Both the position numbers and the translations under genes were made by a program. The notes beneath the pieces were generated by a model that was not told where the DNA came from, did no database searches, and saw only the letters and a list, made by a program, of their open reading frames with translations. Below are positions 8,699-14,509 of a stretch of 14,509 nt of DNA, piece after piece. This DNA comes from Zygnema cylindricum (Eukaryota > Streptophyta > Zygnematophyceae > Zygnematales > Zygnemataceae), in assembly GCA_037447655.1 (NCBI GenBank), contig JBBHKE010000227.1, positions 225,962 to 240,470 on the forward strand. The letters run 5' to 3'. Every line of letters starts with the position of its first letter. Position 1 is the stretch's first letter.

Positions 8699-10654
8699 AT
8701 GGATGAAGGAAAGTCTATGGATCCATTCAAGTATACAAAGTCAGTAAAAATCAGATTTGAGTCAGAAAATTTCGATGACTTTGAGCTTCCTAACTATCCA
8801 GGTTTTAGAGAAGATGACATTCTTGCAGGTACAAATCAGACTGAAAAGGACTCGGCTGTGGAAACTCCAGCGACAACTCTACCCGAAGCGGAAGACGTGG
8901 TGGAAATTGATTCGGAATCAAGGGATAGGGGAGAAGCCAAGATTGTTCAATATAATCCACGAGAACCATCTATTCGGGCCTCAAATTTTGAGGGAGGAAG
9001 GAGAAGTAGCAAAAGATTGCAAGAAAAACAGGTTAACAACCAGGTAAAAAAACAATTTCATCAAGATGAACCTCAGACTTATGGAGAGGGGATGACTTGT
9101 CCAGGTAGAAACCGATGGAAGACAACCATCAATGAGGAGATGGCCTCAATTATGGCAACCGATACTTGGGAGCTGGTAGACTGTCCACCTAGCAGAAAAC
9201 CAATCGGTTGTATGTGGGTTTTCAAATTAAAACTGAATCCAGATAACACAATCGAACGCTACAAGGCCAGATTAGTGGCAAAGGGATTTACACAAAAGGA
9301 GGGAATTGACTACGAGGAAACCTTTGCCTCGGTCGTCAGATTTCCCTCCGTCCGCATACTTCTCAGACTTGCAGCAGCGGAAGACATGGAAGTGCACCAG
9401 ATGGACATCATGACAGTCTTTATGCATGGAGAATTGGAAGAGGAGATCTTCATGCGATAACCCGAAGGGTTTGTGGAGGAAAGAGAGGAGAGTAAGGTAT
9501 GCGGGCTGATTAAATCTCTTTATAGTTTGAAACAGGCGCCTCGACAATGGAATAAGAAGCTTGATGAGTTTCTTATCGGTGTGGGATATATCTAGATCAG
9601 CTCAGATCACTCAATCTATGTTTTCGAAGATGAGTAAGGTTTTATATTTATTGCAATTTATGTTGATGATTTGCTTGTTTTAAGTAAATCAATGGAAAAA
9701 AATAATAAATTGAAAACTGATCTTAAGGGGAGATTTGAAATGAAGGATATGGGGGAAGCAAAATATATTTTTGGAATTCAAGTAGAGAGAGACCGAAAAA
9801 AGAATATTATAAGACTGACTCAAAAGGAAGCAATAGGGAACATGCTTGAAAAATTTCAAATAGATAAAGCTAATAGTTGTACAACTCCAATGGAGTTGAA
9901 GAAGGGAAGTGAGGGGAGTGAGGAAGAAAGAGTCATAGCCTTAGACGAGGAATTATCTCCAGATGAACAGAAGTTCATGCAGACTATTCGTTACAGGCAA
10001 GTAGTGGGAAGTCTAATCTATTTTATGAATTGTACTCGGCCGGATTTAGCTGCAGTTGTAGGAGTGCTGAGTAGAAGTCTAAATGTTCCCACTAAGAGGG
10101 ATTGGGAGGCAGCTAAGAGAGTCCTTAGATATTTGATAGGAACTAGGGATCTATGGTTGCATTTGGGTGGGGAGAATAGTGACATCACTACTTGGAGTGA
10201 TGCTAGTTATGGTGATGCTCCGATGAGGAGATGTACTTCTGGATATGTATTATATGTGGGTGATGGGGCTTGCTGTTGGAGTAGCAAAAAACAAAAGGTT
10301 ATTGCTCAGTCCACCATTGAGGCTGAGTATATGGCCTCTTGCTCTTCTGTAAAAGAATTGATGTGAGTCAAGTCTTTGCTTGGTGAGCTTGGTCACCTTA
10401 AGAGTGGTGTGCAGAAAATATTTTGTGATAATCAAGCAGCAATCGCTATTTCTGCCAATTTAAAACATCATTTTAAAGCCAAACACATGGACATCAGACT
10501 CAGCTTTGTTAAAGAGAAAGTAGAAAACAAAACAATCAGTTTAGAGTACCGACCAGATAGTGAGATGGTAGCAGATATGATAACCAAACCTGTGCCTTCC
10601 CCTAAGCTAATTTTTTGCAGGGAGAAGTGTGGTCTGAAAAAAAAAATTGATTAG
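8699..10654 (+). pseudogene. copia reverse transcriptase and RNase H, four in-frame stops
   Basis: One frame runs throughout. After an acidic linker, RT starts near RWKTTINEEMASI and has WVFKLKLN, YKARLVAKGFTQ, the first catalytic aspartate in HQMDI (9404), LYSLKQAPRQW and the YVDD box (9659-9670). RNase H follows with aspartate in WSDASYGD (10199), glutamate in IEAEYMAS (10325), aspartate in CDNQAA (10427) and aspartate in HMDIRL (10490). Stops interrupt at TAA 9458 (where a Q before PEGF is usual), TAG 9593, TAA 9635 and TGA 10364 (usually W). The natural end is TAG 10652-10654. The catalytic residues survive, and decay is by point mutation with no frameshift seen in this part. Confidence 0.92.
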
Positions 10655-10659
10655 AAAGT

Positions 10660-10667
10660 AAAGGGAG
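10660..10667 (+). other. Polypurine tract
   Basis: AAAGGGAG lies within the longer purine-rich AGAAAGTAAAGGGAGGG and directly precedes the 3' LTR. It is the expected primer for plus-strand synthesis and begins a few bases after the pol stop codon. Confidence 0.8.
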
Positions 10668-11792
10668 GGTAGAATTTAATGGTCTGTTTAAAGTATTTTC
10701 TAGATCTAAATAGAAGTATAGAAAGAAGCCGAGGTAGTCTACCACTAACTTCTCTCTTCAACTCTCCAAATAGAAGTATAGAAAGAAGCCGGGGCAGTCT
10801 ACCTCTAACTTCTCTCTTCAACTCTCAAACTTGTCGCAGTCACTGAGAAGTTGGAGAGGAAGCTAGAGCTATGGCTACCTAGGCTATCCAGAGGTTTACG
10901 GGAAATATATATATTGGTTTATTTACCGTTGGGTTATTTACTTGAACAATATGTGTTTACCCCAGGATTTGATCCTGGTACCTGCCAGACGGTTAGCTGC
11001 TGGTAGCCGGTAGCCTTAACCGTTAAGTCTAGACATAATGCTACGTATTATAGGGTTTGATAATTACTTAAACGTTAATACGTAGGATAGTTCATTTAAC
11101 TGAAACAGTTTTACGGGAGACATAGATCAGTAATGTAAAAGTACGGATTACGATACGGATAAAAAATGAATACCGCGCATTTATTTCTTTAGCGAAACAA
11201 ATACTGCGCATGTATTTATTACGGCTACGATTTAATGTGATTTTAATCCGACGGCCGGAATTAACGCCGAGATCGCGGAAGAGAATTTCGGCTGTTTGTT
11301 GTCATCGCCACATCGGATGCCACGTGGCAAAATTACATTGGATCGTGGTATCTCCGGAGATTACTGCACCGAATCCGGATATGACATGTGTCGACATTTA
11401 GGCTATGTCGTACAATGTCCGTACAGAAAGTACACCGCCAGTTGTACTTTTGTGTACGGAAGTGTACTCTGATTGGCTCCGTACATCAGTAGATAGAGTC
11501 TATGAGAGAGATAGGACTTAGAAAAATTAGGAGATAGGACCCTCTCTTCAGAGAGCTTCTGTACAAAAGGTCAACTTTGACCCTCCATAACTTACTGCTC
11601 TGAGGAGCAAATTCAGAGATTCTTTTTGCTATTGACTCAGGGAAGTCTTCCCTTCACAGGGGTGAAGTTGGTCATAGTTTTTGTCTGCCATGGTGGCAGT
11701 TGTTCTTGCTGAAACACAAAGGGGTCAGGGTTATCCTAGAGGCTTCTTGGAAGTTGTCCACTCTGAGGACTTATGCAGGTCTCAGAGTTTCA
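10668..11792 (+). repeat. 3' LTR (1125 bp)
   Basis: This is a direct repeat of 5242-6334. It carries an extra tandem copy of a 60-bp unit near its start (10708-10767 and 10768-10827), which accounts for its greater length. The first base is G where the 5' LTR has T. Confidence 0.95.
10708..10827 (+). repeat. 60-bp tandem duplication inside 3' LTR
   Basis: Units 10708-10767 and 10768-10827 share AAATAGAAGTATAGAAAGAA and CTTCTCTCTTCAACTCTC with a few differences. The 5' LTR has one copy. Confidence 0.9.
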
Positions 11793-11797
11793 GAAGT
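11793..11797 (+). repeat. Target site duplication, right (GAAGT)
   Basis: It is identical to 5237-5241 and directly abuts the CA end of the 3' LTR. Confidence 0.9.
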
Positions 11798-12170
11798 ACA
11801 CGGTACGCTATTGAAGATTTCAATTTTAAATTGGTTGGTGGGAAAAATCTTCGACGATTTTCTATATCCGTTCTTAGCTTAAATAGTACCACTCGATCAA
11901 GAACACGTTATTGACATGCTCTACGGGATAGAACATCGTTTCAAATATAACTTCCCGTAATGTTGGCCGTACAAATACAAAATTTTCGTGGCGAACATAT
12001 GCCTAAGTTTATGTTTGATAGTTTTCTCTACAGTCTAGTAAGTCGTGAATCGCTATTAGTGTAAAAATTATTTTAGAGTAAATATACAAATAGTCATCCG
12101 AAATCGGGAATACTTTCGGTACGAACTGACCCATTTTGTAAACTACACTGTACTGATCCTTTTCGTACAC
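11798..12170. other. Non-coding flank with an orphan MITE end
   Basis: No gene is seen between the copia element and the large MITE. At 12036-12063, TCGTGAATCGCTATTAGTGTA and its surroundings resemble the left end of the CACCGC-family MITE, but I could not find its partner. Confidence 0.5.
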
Positions 12171-12703
12171 TACACCGCGAATCGTTACTAGTGTCAAAGT
12201 TTAAATAGTGTTCAAGAAAATTTATCGTAATTATATTTAATTAAGATTTAAAAAAAAAAGTGTATTCTAATTTCGGCATTATGCTAATTTAGGAACATCA
12301 AAAATGGAATATTCGCCGTACGATTATATACGTTAACATATGTATCCGTACAAAATATTTGAAATCGTACGCCGTCGTGAAATTTAAATACCCGTACATG
12401 TCAAACTAATTTACGTGTCAGAATAATCTAGTTTTTTTAGCACATGTTCTTATGCGTGTGCGTCTGACTTAATTCATTTTTTATAATTTTTTCTCTTGAA
12501 AAGGTACATTTATGTACCGTCTGACATCGACCGTACACCACACTATTTAGAACTTATTATACTTTCGTTCGTTACACTATTTTGTACGGTACCTTAATTA
12601 ACGTCAAGGAAAAACTAAATTCATGTATCCTATTTGAGGAAAAAAAACAAAATATTAAGAACCCAAATCAGTGACTTTGACACTAATAACGATTCGCGGT
12701 GTA
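12171..12703. mobile_element. TA-flanked MITE (CACCGC family), 529 bp
   Basis: TACACCGCGAATCGTTACTA at 12171 continues to 12200 and pairs in inverted orientation with 12674-12703, with one mismatch in 30 bases. The outer TA on each side fits a TA target duplication. The interior is AT-rich, has several CCGTAC motifs and no coding signal. The ends are related to those of the element at 3213-3431, so both probably used the same transposase, supplied elsewhere. Confidence 0.85.
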
Positions 12704-13330
12704 GGGTATTTTTAATTGTTTAAATTGTGAAAATTAGCTTAAAAGACGCTATTTAAACCGTACCTACAGGAAAAGTATTTTTAATTCTGTTTTGGGTTCA
12801 AGGGTCAAATTCTAATGGCACCAAAATAATATTATTCACATGACAGTAGTAGCAATAGTAGCAATTCAGGTGTACAGTAATGCTCAGTGGTAATGCAATT
12901 TTTTTTTAACACTGAAATTTATTGCACCATTTTTTTGAGCGGCTCCACGACTTGTGAAATTCTCACACAAACTTGACACTGACGCAATTTAGAAATGGTT
13001 CAGATTCACAGTGTTGAAAAGTGATTCTAAACGGGAAAGTTCAAACAGAAAAAAAAACAGTCCATGTAATAGGTTTCAGCGAGACGGTTCGATTCAGACC
13101 GAATTTGCGTCCTTGGCTTGACTTCGCATGAAAGCGAAGCGAACGTATGTTATCTTATGCGAGAAAAAATAATATTCGAACCTAACAATTGGAAACCCTA
13201 TATGTGGATATCTCACACAACACGCGTAATATACGGTTTCTTAACGCGCCAAATACGCGGTAGCCATTGTAACGTTTCAAATTGTTTTCGCACATTTGAA
13301 CTATGCTCTGTGAATACTTTTAGTTGATAG
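12704..13330. other. Non-coding intergenic stretch
   Basis: Nothing recognisable as a gene is present. It contains poly-T and poly-A runs and a small CTTCGC/GCGAAG hairpin near 13122-13139. A 69-codon open frame at 13118-13327 shows no protein pattern. Confidence 0.5.
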
Positions 13331-13410
13331 ATCTGTCAAATAACCAGTTTATCTGTCGAACATTCAGTTTATAGATTGTCAAACATTCAGTTTATAGATG
13401 TGTCAAATAG
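13331..13410 (+). repeat. Imperfect 20-23-bp tandem repeat, about 3.5 copies
   Basis: Units start at 13331, 13351, 13371 and 13394 and share TGTC(A/G)AA followed by CAGTTTAT. They repeat TTTGAC on the minus strand, the TGAC core of WRKY sites, upstream of the cupin gene. Confidence 0.75.
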
Positions 13411-13432
13411 GAGTGCTTCCACGTCAAATCTT

Positions 13433-13445
13433 CACGTGAGCATGC
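13433..13445 (+). promoter_or_regulatory. G-box joined to an RY-like core
   Basis: CACGTGAGCATGC combines CACGTG (bZIP, bHLH) with GCATGC (RY-type core bound by B3 factors), about 450 bp upstream of the cupin start. This pairing is typical of seed-storage promoters in flowering plants. Function here is inferred. Confidence 0.4.
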
Positions 13446-13893
13446 TCGTTCGTTGCAGCGCCGCAGTGTTGAATGTCCTTTCCTGCTCAAAACCTCATAG
13501 CACACGGCGGTCATGCAGATCCTAGCAAAATAATATTTTCATATCTCCTGGGTTCTTTGAGCGTTTCGAGGGACAAAATAGCAACGAAAACTCCCCATAG
13601 CGTTTCAGTTACCACTTGTCAGATTTTGCTTGACTTTATTATCTGTATTGGAAAATATCTTTCATTGGAAACACCGACAAACATGCATCCGAGGAAGCAA
13701 TTGCCATCAAGGAGAGAAAGATGCTGCAATCTTTTAAAGATATTCAGGCTTTGTTCGAAGTACAAATGTCAGTGTAAATATTTCACACTGCAGGGTGTAG
13801 TTGTTGATTGCAAAACTGAAAGGTGAAGGCATTCTTGCAAGTTTTACTATCAAGAGCCTTACTCTACTTTGTATCGTTTCTCTCCATACTTTG
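13446..13893 (+). promoter_or_regulatory. Upstream region / probable 5' UTR of the cupin gene
   Basis: A 117-codon open frame (13473-13826) crosses the region but shows no recognisable protein. I treat the stretch as promoter and leader. Another RY-like core, CATGCAT, lies at 13682-13688. No convincing TATA box could be fixed, so the transcription start is unknown. Confidence 0.35.
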
Positions 13894-14509
13894 ATGGCTC
13901 GTGAGAATATGGCATTGTTGCTGGGCTGGCTTTTGATAGTCGGTTTTGCAACAGCTCAGCAAGGACAAGAATCTGAGTTCTTAGCTCCTCAACCGAAGGA
14001 ATACATCAAAACCGAGGGAGGAAGACTTGACGTTTTCAGCGAAGACTTCAGGCAGTTACAGGTGAAATTTTCAACACAAAACTGTTTCCTGCTGCCGATT
14101 GGTACACACATGCTAGCTTGCGATTCTTGTAAAATTTGCAGAATAGGATATCGCTCCCTATTTTGTATGAATGTTGTTGGATATTTCGCTGATTTTCATT
14201 TTGGTTATTACTTTTTTTATTTGTTCCTTTTTCTGATGCAAAATAACTGCTCTCTCCCCCCTCTCTCGCCCCCCCTCTCTTTCTCTCCCTATCTCCCTCT
14301 CATGCTCTCTTGCTCTCTCACCCCTTATCTCTCTCCTCTCTCTCGCCTCTCACACTCTCTCTCTCTCTCCCCCTCTCGCTCTCTCATCTCATGCTCTGAG
14401 TTTTATAGAATGCCGACCTCGGAGCGGCTATGATCACCATTGAAGGGAATTCAATGTCTCTTCCCCTCTATTCTGACTCGGACGCACTCAAGTATGTGCT
14501 GCAAGGCAG
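13894..14509 (+). CDS. 11S-globulin-like cupin precursor, 5' part
   Basis: Exon 1 (13894-14061, 56 codons) starts at ATG 13894, or possibly in-frame ATG 13909. It encodes a signal peptide with the hydrophobic core MALLLGWLLIVGFATA, probably cleaved before QQGQE, so the product enters the secretory route. EYIKTEGGRLDVFSEDFRQL follows. The donor is CAG|GTGAAA and the acceptor is TTTATAG at 14408; both fall in phase 0. Exon 2 from 14409 encodes NADLGAAMITIEGNSMSLPL and YSDSDALKYVLQG, the first strands of a bicupin barrel as in plant 11S globulins and glutelin-like proteins. The rest lies beyond the window. Storage or related desiccation-linked function is known for the family and only inferred here. 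It is the one intact-looking gene in the window. Confidence 0.85.
14062..14408 (+). other. Intron 1 of the cupin gene
   Basis: This 347-bp GT-AG intron is phase 0. Reading through it would meet a stop after GAGCGGCTA, while splicing joins FRQLQ to NADLGAA in the register expected for the family. Confidence 0.8.
14250..14397 (+). repeat. (CT)n/(C)n pyrimidine tract in intron
   Basis: About 148 bp of nearly pure CTCTCT and CCCCTC sequence ends 11 bases before the acceptor AG. It can serve as an unusually long polypyrimidine tract and is likely length-variable. Confidence 0.9.

Larger units (their letters stand above)
5242..11792 (+). mobile_element. Ty1/copia LTR retrotransposon, full length but degenerate
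   Basis: The element is 6551 bp, bounded by direct repeats of about 1.1 kb and a perfect 5-bp target duplication GAAGT (5237-5241 and 11793-11797). The left LTR starts TGTAG and both LTRs end TTTCA, giving the usual TG...CA ends; the right LTR has G in place of the first T. A primer-binding site follows the left LTR immediately and a polypurine tract precedes the right one. The domain order is gag, protease, integrase, reverse transcriptase, RNase H, which defines the copia (Pseudoviridae-type) group. Compared stretches of the two LTRs differ at about 4-5% of sites, so insertion is not very recent. All coding parts carry disabling changes, so it can move only with proteins supplied by a relative. 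Confidence 0.95.

Noticed and set aside
13473-13826. 117-codon open frame upstream of the cupin gene
   Set aside because: It has no recognisable motif, a biased Cys/Lys-rich end and a position expected for promoter and leader.

Overview
The window reads as nuclear DNA of a land plant. The evidence is a Ty1/copia LTR retrotransposon, a plant-type 26S proteasome RPT5 gene fragment split by a GT-AG intron, and the 5' end of a secreted 11S-globulin-like cupin gene with a GT-AG intron. The DNA is AT-rich and dominated by transposon remnants, which suggests a large, repeat-rich genome. A non-seed plant is possible, but the sequence alone does not fix the lineage.

Layout. 1-1130 is a fold-back repeat with arms of about 320 bp around a decayed minus-strand coding remnant; its left arm runs off the window. 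1167-1785 holds a minisatellite, an almost perfect 27-bp hairpin and a second copy of the same coding family. 2137-2974 is a purine tract followed by two exons of an RPT5-like gene with no other exons nearby. 3213-3431 is a small TA-flanked MITE. 4150-4509 is a third copy of the coding family, in opposite orientation. 4880-5197 (minus) looks like the end of a decayed non-LTR retrotransposon.

5242-11792 is a complete but dead copia element. It has two LTRs of about 1.1 kb, roughly 95% identical in the stretches compared by eye, and a perfect 5-bp target duplication (GAAGT). Its primer-binding site matches the anticodon arm of initiator tRNA-Met. The order gag-protease-integrase-RT-RNase H is clear, but frameshifts, four in-frame stops and a lost protease aspartate disable it.

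12171-12703 is a larger MITE of the same family as the one at 3213. From 13331 the sequence becomes upstream DNA of the cupin gene, with G-box and RY-type motifs. The cupin gene starts at 13894 and runs out of the window. It is the only gene here that looks intact. No operon-like functional linkage exists; the window is mostly nested and adjacent mobile DNA between genes.
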